From an uncultured Bacteroidales bacterium (GTDB lineage Bacteria > Bacteroidota > Bacteroidia > Bacteroidales > UBA932): a stretch of 64,000 nucleotides of DNA. The notes under the pieces were generated by a model, which did no database searches, had not been told where the DNA came from, and saw only the letters and a program-made list of their open reading frames with translations. The DNA is taken from positions 1 to 64,000 of the forward strand of contig ONEX01000012.1 of the NCBI GenBank assembly GCA_900316955.1. Direction: 5' to 3'. A program made the translations under genes and the position numbers. This document shows positions 1-9,452 of this stretch, piece by piece; within the stretch, counting starts at the first letter, position 1; the number at the start of each line of letters is the position of its first letter.

Positions 1-64
1 ATCAATGTCTCCTGATTAGCAGCAATATACGAAAGAATTGAAGATAACCTTTTTTTGATGATAA

Positions 65-96
65 TCTTTCTTATCGTCAATTGACGATAAGAAAGA
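65..96. repeat. 32-bp perfect palindrome at IS fragment edge
   Basis: The 16 bases 65-80 are the exact reverse complement of 81-96, with no loop. The right end of the palindrome runs into the first recognisable codon of the transposase remnant (95). A loopless inverted duplication at a truncation point fits a fold-back or illegitimate recombination event, but it could also be a binding site or an assembly artefact. Confidence 0.8.
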
Positions 97-397
97 CAAT
101 GCCCAGGCGGAGCGCATCAACAACACGATGAAGAATGAACTACTCAAGGATAGACGCTTCTCCCGCATAGAGGAAGTAAATATTGCTGTGGCTCATGCCG
201 TGGACTTCTACAACAACGAGAGGCCGCATATGAGCATCGATATGATGACACCATCCGAGGCCGCCCTCTGTGAAGGTGAAATCAAGAAGCACTGGATCAG
301 TTATCGCGAGAGGGCGATCAAGGAGAAACAGGCATTGGGTCAATTACGTGTACCACGACAGGGTCAGATTCGAGAGGATTTTCCAGTTTATACATAA
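95..397 (+). pseudogene. IS3-family transposase remnant, C-terminal end
   Basis: Only the last ~100 residues of an IS3-type (OrfB/DDE integrase core) transposase remain. The frame reads DNAQAERINNTMKNELL, then FYNNERPHMSIDMMTPSEA, which is the typical end of the rve core in this family including the last catalytic Glu region (MKNELL). No start codon belongs to it: similarity begins abruptly at base 95, next to a perfect palindrome, and the N-terminal helix-turn-helix and first catalytic Asp residues are missing. An ATG at 128 gives an 89-codon open frame but this is internal to the family. It is a dead fragment and marks past insertion activity beside the Rhs locus. Confidence 0.85.
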
Positions 398-875
398 GTG
401 GGTATTGTGTTACCCCGACGCCTTCGGTGTCGGCAAAACCCGGGCAAGCCCGGTGGACAAGAAAACCACAGGAATGCCAAGCAGGCTATTGGAAAATCCC
501 AAGCAAATTCACCACCTTGACCCGCCCCTATTTCCTCGTTCATCCTGACAATACAAGCAGGCTGAAGAGATGAAAAAACGCTTCAGCCTGCTTTCTATTT
601 AGGTTTTTCCTTTCAGCCAAGGCGGAGCACTTGGGAGTGTCCGCGTGGATTACGTTCACAAGACCCTGACCGGCTCATTTTACGTAGGAATCTCCAGGCT
701 ATTGCCGTAGGTTGGAATTCTGAATGGAAAAGCGCGGAAGAAGCCGTCGGTTATGAAGTAGAACTATGGACGGCATTTGTTCCCGAGATATACATCTCGT
801 TGTTCTGTTTTCAATGCAGTAAGTCAGAGTATGATCTTTGCATGGAATCGAGCAAATCTTCGAGTATACCTTTCA
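398..875. other. Intergenic stretch with no confident gene
   Basis: No ORF here looks like a known protein. The first ~150 bases may belong to the decayed insertion element. A frame open from 662 to 913 (83 codons, no start) runs antisense into the end of the putative immunity gene and may be the tail of a broken gene, but I cannot name it. A terminator-like hairpin lies at 555-593. Confidence 0.5.
555..593. terminator. Terminator-like hairpin
   Basis: Bases 555-567 and 581-593 are 13-bp perfect inverted repeats (AAGCAGGCTGAAG and its complement) around a 13-base loop, followed on the plus strand by a T-rich run. It could end transcription from the insertion-element side. Confidence 0.55.
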
Positions 876-1358
876 CTAATCTAGCCAGCCAAGAGATTGG
901 TACAGTTCCTTAACATCCGCCCGAAATGCCTCTTTATCAAAATCCTTCAATCTTTTTGGTAGTTTGTCAAGCAAATTAAGCGCTATCAGGGTCTCGCGGG
1001 CGAGAATATGTTTTGCCTGATCTTCGTCAGCAGAAATAAAATCATCATACACATTACCATCGAATCGGATTTCAATATGGAAACGTTTATCCCAAACCAG
1101 TGGTTTATCATCAGAAAAAGGGAGGATTCTACTCTCTTTATGCTGTATGTATTGTGGCCGACGGGGTTGAAAAAAACGTTCAAAACCTGGTTGTGTTTTT
1201 ATTAAAACAATGTAAATGCAGATTTCTTGAACATCCGTCCCATAATCCCGGGTTGCAAAAGCATTTTCTAGCACCTCCTTTGACAAATGCTCAACAAATA
1301 CAGTCTTATCCCAAAGGCCGTGATCAAACTCATTGATTCGAAGTTCGTATTTCATCAT
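876..1358 (-). CDS. Putative immunity protein for the Rhs toxin
   Basis: A 160-aa soluble protein without signal peptide or membrane segment; I do not recognise its family. Its start codon overlaps the stop of the Rhs gene in an ATGA arrangement (1355-1358), so the two are translationally coupled. A small gene of this size immediately downstream of the variable C-terminal tip of a polymorphic Rhs protein is normally the cognate immunity protein, which binds and neutralises the toxin in the producing cell. That role is inferred from position, not from a motif. The protein is moderately charged with a helical C-terminal half (KLPKRLKDFDKEAF). A general accessory protein cannot be excluded. Confidence 0.6.
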   Translation of the reverse strand: MMKYELRINEFDHGLWDKTVFVEHLSKEVLENAFATRDYGTDVQEICIYIVLIKTQPGFERFFQPRRPQYIQHKESRILPFSDDKPLVWDKRFHIEIRFDGNVYDDFISADEDQAKHILARETLIALNLLDKLPKRLKDFDKEAFRADVKELYQSLGWLD

Positions 1359-4300
1359 CTAAATATTTTATTTCCAGGGGGAAGGTGACCGTGGCTTAAA
1401 AAATAGCCATATATCTTTCTTTTTTCCTCTATCTTAATCTCTCTCTGCGTTCCATAAAACTGCTTATCCATTTTAAGAGCATGGCTATCAAGCCAGGTTT
1501 GCGAATACCGATCTGATCTCGTGGTCTCTCCATATTTCCAAACATCCCCACTATTTAAATACGTTTCTCCTGTACTTCCAACAGAATAAGAAGGGTAAGG
1601 TCCATCATGAGTAGCCAGAAGAGCATATTGCCATCCATAAGGACCTGCGGAACGCATATTTAGACGTTCGATCTCCTGATTCATTTTTTCCACATAGAAC
1701 CATGCTCCTAATCCAACTGCAGAAATCGCATAAACTGCCCATTTGGGAAGATAGGCATCCGTAGGGTCAGTTACTGCCAAGTCAGAACTAAACGCTCCTG
1801 CTAATGATGCAGCAAATCCCGAAAGTGTGCTATCATCGGAAAACACAATCGATGCAGCCAACACTTGATTACCTTCTCCGTCCGAATACCCATTCTGATC
1901 CATAAGACTATATCTGGCAAGATCATAAAACGAATCGCTTGTCCGAGATAAGAAATCAAGGGTATAATACTGCATAATCGTAGCAGTTACAGTATCATCA
2001 TAACCATCATCGATAACATATTCCATCCCATCAACAACATATGTTGTTAATCCAAAAGGGTCAACTAAATTCGCAGGATTATTGGCACAATACGCATACG
2101 GACTGATGCTATAATACTTTTCCGCCAGTGGATCCATGGTCGTGAAGCGATGGAAGGACGGCGAGAGGTAGCGAGCCTCAAAGTCGTAGGTGGATGTCGT
2201 TTCGTTCCATTCCTTGCCGCCGTACTTGTAGGGGCTGTCTTTGGCGCCCGGAGGAAGAGGATACGGCAGGGAGGAGGATGCTACGGCAATCTCTTCTCCG
2301 TACGGATCGTAGTCGTGAAGCGCGACGGCATTGCCACTCCCGTCCGCCAGCACGCGGTTGTTGCCCAGATGGTCCTTCAGGTACCAGATGTGCGTATAAG
2401 ACGAGGCGGTACTCCCTCCGGGAGCCAGCAAAGGTGTATAGTATCCGGCGGACGTGTGGATCATCGTAACGGTCCCGTTTTCAATGCGGTAATTCGCTGC
2501 ATATTCCGTGCCTCGGGCTGCGCTGCCGGACAGGTTTTCTGCCACATACAGCTTTTCTCCGTCGGCGCTGTAGACATAGCGTACCGTATCGCCCTGGGCG
2601 CTGACATACTCCTCCGGCAGGTTCAACAGATTATACCGCGTCATATTCAGCGTGTCACCTTGGGCATCCAGGACTTTCGTTCGGTTGCCGACCGCATCGT
2701 AGGCATACGATTCCCGAAGAATACTTTTTGGAAAAGTGCCGTTCAGATTACGCACTGTCTCGGTAAGCGATAGGGGCTGGTTTCCTGTTCCGGATGGCCA
2801 ATCCTCCACGAAAGGTATCGGAAAACCAGGAGTAGTTCGGGTTCTCAAGTTCCCATTCAAGTCATAGGAATATGTGCGCCTATAATCATCTTGATCGGAA
2901 AGATCACATCCGTAGGACGCTTCCGTCAGCCTTCCGAGCAGGTCGTATCCGTAGTCGTACCATGTTGAGTCCGAAGGGGCTTGGGATGTATTCCAGGTCG
3001 ATGAGCTGATGTTCCCGCCCCACTGTCCGGGCCGCGAGTTTCCGTGTCTCGGGGTCTCATAGGTGAGCGTCTCCGTAAACAGGGTTCCCGAGATCTCCGT
3101 CATCCAGTCTCGGACGTTGTATGTATAGGCGCTTGCGAGGGCAGAGGGACCATTCTGATTCCCCGTACCACCCCTAGATGTCGATGCCAGGCGGCCGACC
3201 ATGTCGTAGTTGTTTGATGCAAGCTTAATAGTCGTTCCGCTCAAGGAATGGAACGTGTCTTTCAAGCGCCCCCAACTATCATAGGTATAAATGTACTCCT
3301 CTGTCTTTCCTGTGTTGTCAGGAAACTGCATTGTCCGGAGACGGTTCGTCAATTCACCGGCGAAACTATATCCCATCCGTTCAATCATCCTGTTCCCCGA
3401 AGGATAGCCCTTCACGTGGAACACGGTCCTACCATGATCGTCATAGTACCAAGTCTCCCGAACGGCAGAATCCGCCCAGGTGCTTGGAGCGTCTCCCAGC
3501 GTTTTGCACCACCGCCCTGTCAAGAGACCTTGGGCCTCAGTCCCGTAGCTCTTACCATACTCGGCTTCATCGGAGGTAGGTGCTACATAACTGAAGGCAG
3601 CAGAGGTCATCCCAGACTCGTGGTTCAGGAAAGAGTAGTCGTCCCAGAAATTAACGGTTAAGACTTCGGCGTTGCTAGGAAGTGATAAACCGGAAACTGC
3701 ATAGTCATGGATAGCTCCGTAGTTGCCAGCACCTCGTTCACGAGTAACAACAACCTGCACGTTTTCCAGAGGGTTAGAAAACGCGTTATAGGTCCCTTGC
3801 ATTATCCCAGTCAGGCATTCGCGTCCAAGGATATCCTGAAGACGGAAACTCCATTCGTCGCGAACCCGCTGGTTCCCGTCCTGTGTCAACACCAAACGAT
3901 TCCCTTTATCATAGATGTAGTACGTCCAGGCCGCTCCAGGGAGTTTCTTGGCGATCATCCTTCCTCTCGCGTCATAACGGTACTGGTAGGCAAACCCTTC
4001 CACTTTGGGGGCCGTTTCGGTACTGCCGGACCAACTGCCGTCGGCGAAGTACGCGGACAGTTCCGGAGGAAGAACGGCGATGAGTTGACCAGCATCGTCA
4101 TAGAGGTAGTATGTGTCGGCATAGGTCGCCGGCGTATCGCCCTGAGACGCCTCGGCAAGGCGTCGTTCCAGTACCACCAGGTTCCGCATGTCCTTGAACA
4201 CCCACTGGGTCCGCCCGTCTTCGTCCTCAGTACGACTCACCAAAAGAGAGCCGGAGGGCCAAGGATGGAGGATGTCAAGCCCGAAAGATATTCCCGTGTT

Positions 4301-4840
4301 TCCAGATAAGACAAAACTGTATTTTTTGCAGTAGAGGGAGTCGGAAGCAATGCTCTCCGAATTAGTCAGATAGACGCTCGTCACTCCTTTGTCGGCTTGG
4401 TGCCAGGCATTACCCGGTCCGGTAACCTTGCGGACCCGATTAAGCGGGGAGTTGTCGTAGCGCGTTTCTCGGAACGGCGCCATGTCGCCATAAAAGCCCG
4501 CTGCGGTGGGAACGAACATGGCGGAATCCACGGGGCCTCCGTTAGAATATGGGGAACGAATCGTCTGCCAGGTTCTGGACTCCCGGCCCAGCGAGTCATA
4601 TTCAAAGTGGTCCGCCAGGTCGTGTCCATCCGGAGATGCTCCTTTGAGGATCGTCTGAATGGGACGGCCAAGGCCGTCATAGTAGGCGACGGTTTGACGT
4701 TTGGTCTGCGTGCTGTCCGCATCGGTGTGGACAGTCTTCATTACGTAATTCCGGTAGATATCCTGAGCCGCCCCGAAGAAAGGAACACCCGTCAGGAACA
4801 GGATGGCCGCCATAACGGCTATTGCACATTTCTGTTTCAT
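1355..4840 (-). CDS. Rhs/YD-repeat protein with variable C-terminal toxin-like domain
   Basis: An 1161-aa exported protein. The chosen start (4840) gives a Sec signal peptide, MKQKCAIAVMAAILFLTG, cleaved near GAAQ; an upstream in-frame Met at 4909 lies inside the preceding gene. The N-terminus is of the DUF6443 type (YYDGLGRPIQT), followed by many YD repeats (YDLNGNLRTR, YDAVGNRTKV) and an Rhs core (DPYGEE, YKYGGKEWNE, FEARYLSPSFHRFTTMDP, NPANLVDPFG). After the core comes a ~230-aa unique tail with one hydrophobic helix (WAVYAISAVGLGAWFYV) and a final ~75 aa with GETYLNSGDVWKYGETTR, a downstream Arg and Glu, and LPPGNKIFR. The spacing resembles a GIY-YIG nuclease, so a DNase toxin is likely but inferred. 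The upstream Rhs partner gene ends 4 bp before it. Confidence 0.85.
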   Translation of the reverse strand: MKQKCAIAVMAAILFLTGVPFFGAAQDIYRNYVMKTVHTDADSTQTKRQTVAYYDGLGRPIQTILKGASPDGHDLADHFEYDSLGRESRTWQTIRSPYSNGGPVDSAMFVPTAAGFYGDMAPFRETRYDNSPLNRVRKVTGPGNAWHQADKGVTSVYLTNSESIASDSLYCKKYSFVLSGNTGISFGLDILHPWPSGSLLVSRTEDEDGRTQWVFKDMRNLVVLERRLAEASQGDTPATYADTYYLYDDAGQLIAVLPPELSAYFADGSWSGSTETAPKVEGFAYQYRYDARGRMIAKKLPGAAWTYYIYDKGNRLVLTQDGNQRVRDEWSFRLQDILGRECLTGIMQGTYNAFSNPLENVQVVVTRERGAGNYGAIHDYAVSGLSLPSNAEVLTVNFWDDYSFLNHESGMTSAAFSYVAPTSDEAEYGKSYGTEAQGLLTGRWCKTLGDAPSTWADSAVRETWYYDDHGRTVFHVKGYPSGNRMIERMGYSFAGELTNRLRTMQFPDNTGKTEEYIYTYDSWGRLKDTFHSLSGTTIKLASNNYDMVGRLASTSRGGTGNQNGPSALASAYTYNVRDWMTEISGTLFTETLTYETPRHGNSRPGQWGGNISSSTWNTSQAPSDSTWYDYGYDLLGRLTEASYGCDLSDQDDYRRTYSYDLNGNLRTRTTPGFPIPFVEDWPSGTGNQPLSLTETVRNLNGTFPKSILRESYAYDAVGNRTKVLDAQGDTLNMTRYNLLNLPEEYVSAQGDTVRYVYSADGEKLYVAENLSGSAARGTEYAANYRIENGTVTMIHTSAGYYTPLLAPGGSTASSYTHIWYLKDHLGNNRVLADGSGNAVALHDYDPYGEEIAVASSSLPYPLPPGAKDSPYKYGGKEWNETTSTYDFEARYLSPSFHRFTTMDPLAEKYYSISPYAYCANNPANLVDPFGLTTYVVDGMEYVIDDGYDDTVTATIMQYYTLDFLSRTSDSFYDLARYSLMDQNGYSDGEGNQVLAASIVFSDDSTLSGFAASLAGAFSSDLAVTDPTDAYLPKWAVYAISAVGLGAWFYVEKMNQEIERLNMRSAGPYGWQYALLATHDGPYPSYSVGSTGETYLNSGDVWKYGETTRSDRYSQTWLDSHALKMDKQFYGTQREIKIEEKRKIYGYFLSHGHLPPGNKIFR

Positions 4841-4844
4841 TGTC

Positions 4845-7800
4845 TTAGCGGTTTTGATAGTTGTACTGGTATCCTTCCACTTTCCTCCCCTCGTTATCAT
4901 ACACGCCAATCAGGCGACCAAATAGGTCGTATCGGTAACGCTCTGTAACCCCGCGAGAATCAGTATGGCTCAGCTGATTACCGATGGTATCCCAGGTATA
5001 ACTCTCCACGGTGGTTCCGACCGGGAAAACCCGCACATGGTCGATATACTTTCCGGCTGTTCCCGCACTGAAGGTATCCGATGGCGACGCCGTCTTTGAG
5101 TTGTACACCCAAGTTCCATCCGACTGCAGTTCCTGCCAGTCTATTATATAGGTCTTCTCTGAGTTAGGAACGAAGTCCAGCACTTTCACGCCATAATATG
5201 AGCGCCCGCTGTAGAAGCCATCGTGGATGCTGGATGTGTTACTCTCGAAATCCTCGAACAGACATTCGTCTGCGCGCACCTCACTCTGCACATCCTCATA
5301 CGCGGGATATTGGACCTCAATCGTCCCCCACGAAACCGACGATCGCAGTGGGATACCACAGATAGTTTCATCGCCAGATTCTCCTTCTTCCTCTTGATCT
5401 TCCTCTTCTTCGGTATAGTTACCTTGGACAGCCGTAATCTGGAACAAATGGTTTCCTGCAGGCAGGACAGCCGAGAAGAGCGTCTGAACTTCCAGTTCTT
5501 CGTCCGGTCCAAGGTTGGGCCATACCCATTGATGCTCTGTTCCTCCGTCCATCCGCCACCAGACCGTTCGGCCATACTGACGAAGGAAGTTCAGATACAC
5601 ATTTACGGTTCCAGCATACGCGACATTAAAAGGGATGTCAATGGACGATTCATAATAGAGCCCATACAAGTCGGCGGACTCAATATCGGTCACTTCTTCT
5701 AGATAGGAATCCGTTCTTGTTCCGTTCTTTGCCCCTGCAAAAACCGCCGAAGGATGACATTTGTCTGACGTCCAGAAATATGTTGTCGGCATACAGGAAC
5801 GATCCTCTGAAAGAATAAGGTTTGCGTTGGAATCGTATTCGGAGAAAGACAACTCGGGCGCGGATCCATAGTGGGAGTCTTTTGACGAGCCATTGAACTG
5901 ATTGAATGACAATCCTGCGATACCGCCTCCGAAATCCGCCTTCCACTGTTCTGATGGGACGTAGAATCCATTATCTTTCTTCCATGTTATCAATTCCGCT
6001 GCGATCACCTTCTCGGAAGCGAGCGTGTCTTTCCTAAATCGTATGTGCTCCACCGGATAGGTAATCATATTGCGTAACTTCATCCCCGTGTAAGGCTCAT
6101 TATTATAGATGCCAGTATAGGTGTAATTGTCTCTTTCTATCGTACCGGCTACGTTCCGAGTCACTTCTGTCAGGCGACGATGCAAGTCGTAGGTATATTC
6201 CGTGGTTATGGAGTAAGGTGACCCCTCGTCTGGATAATCTGTCACGACTCTCTTCTGAAGATAAGGGTGATAGGAGTATTCTTTCAGATACGCGATTTGC
6301 ATAATATAACTGCCGGCGAAACTTCGTTTGGGAAGGGTTTTTATATATCGAGTCGTATCTTGTGCATACTCTCGAACGTCTCTCCTTTTCAGAACTCCCT
6401 CCTCGTCATATTCTTCTTTCCTCAATAGCAAACCACGGCTTAAAGCCCTTGAGATTAGAGGTGTCGTAATGAAATCCGATTCTTCATCATACCATGTTCT
6501 GACGGGGTCCACATCCAGGCAGGAGGGTGTATCATGGTTTGAATAATGATACACCGTCCTGCCCTTTCCGGGAATCACTTCGGTCACCGAACTATAGGTG
6601 ACATGATTCCCGTCTGTTAAGGAGATCTGGTTATAAGACCGCTCCGAAAACATTTCATAATAGTAGGTGTAGTCGATTGTTTCAGAATACGAATCAGATA
6701 GTTTGAACTTAAGGCACCCTTCAAAATCTCCTTTATCCACACATTTGGGACGCCCGGACAGGATCCCGCTTGAAACGGTGTCGCCATAATAAAACCGCCT
6801 TTCAACAGGCTTGGCATCAGCCGAGGTGTAATCCTTCATCCTTTTTATTCGCAGTCCGCCAGCGGATCCTTGCCTGGCAATGAACCGGATAGGATGTTGT
6901 TCCACTACATGAGAATAATCATGTGGCTCGTATTCGAACACGGTATATCCTTCGGTTGGATATACCAGTTTCGTGAGAATCTCCGCTTGAAGAGCGGCCG
7001 CATTCACTAAAGAACGGTGGCCCATAATCAAGGTGTCGTTAAGCGGGTAGGTCGTCCCGAGATAATACCCCCAAAGGTCACTCATACGAGAATTGTATTG
7101 TGCCGGAAGGGACGTGGTATTATAATACATTTCGTATTTACCAGCGTAGTCTGGCACCTTGAGAAAAGAAACTTCCCTCAGTTTGAGTCTCGTGGTTTTC
7201 GATTGTGTATAACTGAAATCGATATTCCCATGAGGGGTTTCGATCTGAGCGAGTTGCATATAGTGATTTTGGGAAACCATTGCTGGTTCAAGTAGTTGCC
7301 CATTCGTTCTTTTTTCGAATTCATCCTCATCGATTTCATACGGCAATTCCGTGGTTTCCTCAATGGAAAACCGAATCCAATCACCACTGTTTCCGCACGT
7401 GATTGACTGAAGGTAACAAGGAGTCACGAAATAATAGTTGATGCTCATGTGGCCATTCGCATTGATTGATGCTTGAGTCTGATTCCGCGTATCAATGGAG
7501 TCCCTCAAGGGGAGGTCAAACCGCCTGGCAAAATCGGGTGTCGTCCGGAAGTCCCTTCTCCAATGGCTGTCTTCGCAGATAATAGGCGTGCCGTCTTTCA
7601 CATATTGGAAAACAACGGATTCTCCATCCGGGCGTTCAATGCGGGTCAGCATCCAACTGTTCGCCGTAGCCGTCCCGGAAAAACCACTCGACGCACCCTG
7701 CTGGTTGATGTTCGGTGATACACTGAACTCAATCGCAGATTCGTCCTGCCCGAAATAGTATTTTGTCCCGTCATGGTTAGTAATGACGAAACTATCGATG

Positions 7801-8810
7801 TAATCAAAGGTGCTCACTCTGATCGGCGTGAATCCGATATCGGCATGGAACAGTTCTATGGTAGTAGATCCATTTCCACCTGGCTTAACTGTATACGATA
7901 CGGTAAAGTCGGACTCGTCTTTGGAGACGATCTTGATGTTTTGGGCAGAAACAAAATAGAACGAAGCATGGATATCCTCAATATTGACCTGAAATTCATC
8001 AGGCTCGCGGTCCAAAGATCGCCTGATAACCGGACTATACTGTGCTGAAGATACTATCACCGCCATTTCTTCTTCTAGTTCTGAATCGTTGTCCCAGTTA
8101 ATCTCATCTTGTGTGTCAGATGCATGATGCAGGTAACCGGGGTTACAATGCGGATTGCCATGATACACATTGTTGAATTCATAGAGTGACATCTCATCTT
8201 TCAATCCGTTCACAATCCGGTTGATACACCCTCCTGCATGTAAGGTCCACCCCATCCCTACCCAACCAGGATGCTGGTCGGGCTTATTGCCTCCTGCATG
8301 ATAGGTCAGATAGATGGGAAGAGTATAGCCTTTAGCGTGTAATTCAGTCAAAGGGATGCTGATGTTCGGTAGGCCGTTGAAGTAGCTCACGGGAATCTTC
8401 CCGTATTTGCCAAGTTCCGCGGCGTTGGGAGAGAATACCTGCGGGAGGTCATTCTGGGCCTTGAGCCCCGCCCCCAGGAGGGACAGGGCCAGGCACAGGA
8501 GGATATGTGGCGTTTTCCAGGAGAAGGGAATCATCGCCAATCCTGTTCCCGCAATGGTCCCACTCACGTAGGAACTGTCATTAAGGTTTTCGAGTTGGAA
8601 ATGAACAATCCCACATGGGGTGGTAAAGTAAAGGATTGCTAATCCTGCGCTTGGGTCGACATATCCTTCTACAATTTGATAGGCAGGAGCCCGATTGTCC
8701 TGGGCCCCCGGATCTTCAAAATTGATCTGGATTGTGTCCGATCCCTTTTCTGGAGTCGTCGTGGGCGAAGTTGCTGCAACCGCCAATACACATAACAAAG
8801 TTTGAAACAT
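4845..8810 (-). CDS. Rhs-locus partner protein with N-terminal leader domain
   Basis: A large exported protein (1321 aa from 8810). From residue ~93 it reads as the usual Bacteroidetes Rhs partner: signal peptide MIPFSWKTPHILLCLALSLL, then FSPNAAELGKYGKIPVSYF and PGWVGMGWTLHAGGCINR, a long beta-rich middle, and at the end YD repeats (YRYDLFGRLIGVYDNEGR). The first 92 residues look like a separate small exported protein of the DUF3244 type (own hydrophobic start, RAPAYQIVEGYVDPSAG) that is open in frame into the Rhs part. Translation could therefore start at 8810, giving a fusion, or at the internal ATG at 8534, which follows AGGATTGGCG. A TAGCTTTG -7-like box at 8837-8844 favours transcription from upstream of 8810. 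It forms a unit with the next Rhs gene, 4 bp away. Confidence 0.8.
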   Translation of the reverse strand: MFQTLLCVLAVAATSPTTTPEKGSDTIQINFEDPGAQDNRAPAYQIVEGYVDPSAGLAILYFTTPCGIVHFQLENLNDSSYVSGTIAGTGLAMIPFSWKTPHILLCLALSLLGAGLKAQNDLPQVFSPNAAELGKYGKIPVSYFNGLPNISIPLTELHAKGYTLPIYLTYHAGGNKPDQHPGWVGMGWTLHAGGCINRIVNGLKDEMSLYEFNNVYHGNPHCNPGYLHHASDTQDEINWDNDSELEEEMAVIVSSAQYSPVIRRSLDREPDEFQVNIEDIHASFYFVSAQNIKIVSKDESDFTVSYTVKPGGNGSTTIELFHADIGFTPIRVSTFDYIDSFVITNHDGTKYYFGQDESAIEFSVSPNINQQGASSGFSGTATANSWMLTRIERPDGESVVFQYVKDGTPIICEDSHWRRDFRTTPDFARRFDLPLRDSIDTRNQTQASINANGHMSINYYFVTPCYLQSITCGNSGDWIRFSIEETTELPYEIDEDEFEKRTNGQLLEPAMVSQNHYMQLAQIETPHGNIDFSYTQSKTTRLKLREVSFLKVPDYAGKYEMYYNTTSLPAQYNSRMSDLWGYYLGTTYPLNDTLIMGHRSLVNAAALQAEILTKLVYPTEGYTVFEYEPHDYSHVVEQHPIRFIARQGSAGGLRIKRMKDYTSADAKPVERRFYYGDTVSSGILSGRPKCVDKGDFEGCLKFKLSDSYSETIDYTYYYEMFSERSYNQISLTDGNHVTYSSVTEVIPGKGRTVYHYSNHDTPSCLDVDPVRTWYDEESDFITTPLISRALSRGLLLRKEEYDEEGVLKRRDVREYAQDTTRYIKTLPKRSFAGSYIMQIAYLKEYSYHPYLQKRVVTDYPDEGSPYSITTEYTYDLHRRLTEVTRNVAGTIERDNYTYTGIYNNEPYTGMKLRNMITYPVEHIRFRKDTLASEKVIAAELITWKKDNGFYVPSEQWKADFGGGIAGLSFNQFNGSSKDSHYGSAPELSFSEYDSNANLILSEDRSCMPTTYFWTSDKCHPSAVFAGAKNGTRTDSYLEEVTDIESADLYGLYYESSIDIPFNVAYAGTVNVYLNFLRQYGRTVWWRMDGGTEHQWVWPNLGPDEELEVQTLFSAVLPAGNHLFQITAVQGNYTEEEEDQEEEGESGDETICGIPLRSSVSWGTIEVQYPAYEDVQSEVRADECLFEDFESNTSSIHDGFYSGRSYYGVKVLDFVPNSEKTYIIDWQELQSDGTWVYNSKTASPSDTFSAGTAGKYIDHVRVFPVGTTVESYTWDTIGNQLSHTDSRGVTERYRYDLFGRLIGVYDNEGRKVEGYQYNYQNR

Positions 8811-8836
8811 CGCAAAATAGAATTGGTTCGATGTAA

Positions 8837-8844
8837 CAAAGCTA
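8837..8844 (-). promoter_or_regulatory. Possible -7 box upstream of Rhs locus
   Basis: The minus strand reads TAGCTTTG, matching TAnnTTTG, 26 bases before the ATG at 8810. No convincing -33 TTTG is present at the right distance. Confidence 0.4.
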
Positions 8845-8975
8845 TGCTAATTTCGTATTGGCAGAAAGACTTTTTTTGCTTTTCGCTCTTACAATGCGGC
8901 TTGTTTATTCACTCTTAATCTCCTGAAAATCAGCAGAATAATAGAAACCGCCAATCCATGCTTGGAAAAGGAATC

Positions 8976-9068
8976 TTACATCAGTTCCAAATCATCGAAA
9001 TCTGCGCCTCTAAATCTTTCGCACATCTGCTTCAACCACCAGTATTTAAACCCCGCTTGGGATGACAT
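8976..9068 (-). CDS. Possible 30-aa small ORF
   Basis: An ATG at 9068 opens a 30-codon frame closed by TAA at 8976. The peptide is rich in aromatic and charged residues (KYWWLKQMCERFRG) and does not look random, but there is no clear ribosome-binding site and I do not recognise it. It may equally be a C-terminal remnant of a decayed gene, since the frame is also open for four codons upstream of the ATG. Confidence 0.2.
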   Translation of the reverse strand: MSSQAGFKYWWLKQMCERFRGADFDDLELM

Positions 9069-9348
9069 CAATTGCTCCGTCTATTTCCTATGGTTCTGTG
9101 AATAATGCGAACAATAAAAACAAACGTGCGGATTAGCAAGGAGCTCTAGGTCGATAATACGGACAGCAAACTAGACATCGGCGCTTCCTCATACTAACGA
9201 AGAAGTTAAAGCACGTTTTCCTAAAGAAGACATCTTCAGCCCGTCCTTCATCTCGCCAACCTGATTTCATGAAGAAGATTCTAATTCATAAATCAACTCA
9301 TTGTATTTAGAAAACCGCTATTAAGCGTTTGAATATCATTCTGATTTC

Positions 9349-9427
9349 TTATCCCCCTTTTCCCTCGCTACGGGGTCGGTGTGTTCAAGTGAGACCGACG
9401 CCCATATCGAGGGTGCTCGGGGGATAA
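9349..9427. repeat. 79-bp multi-stem hairpin
   Basis: The outer arms TTATCCCCC (9349-9357) and GGGGGATAA (9419-9427) are exact complements. Next inside, CCCTCG (9362-9367) pairs with CGAGGG (9408-9413). An inner stem GTCGGT (9375-9380) pairs with ACCGAC (9394-9399). Three nested stems suggest either a structured RNA, a terminator or a small palindromic mobile element. Confidence 0.6.
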
Positions 9428-9452
9428 TTCTTTACTGCTTAAATCCAAAATC

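Larger units (their letters stand above)
8811..9452. other. A+T-rich non-coding stretch
   Basis: No confident gene. The only reading frame of note is a minus-strand 30-codon ORF (9068 to 8976) with a protein-like composition (FKYWWLKQMCERFRGADFDD); it may be the tail of a lost gene. The right end holds a large hairpin (9349-9427). Confidence 0.5.
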
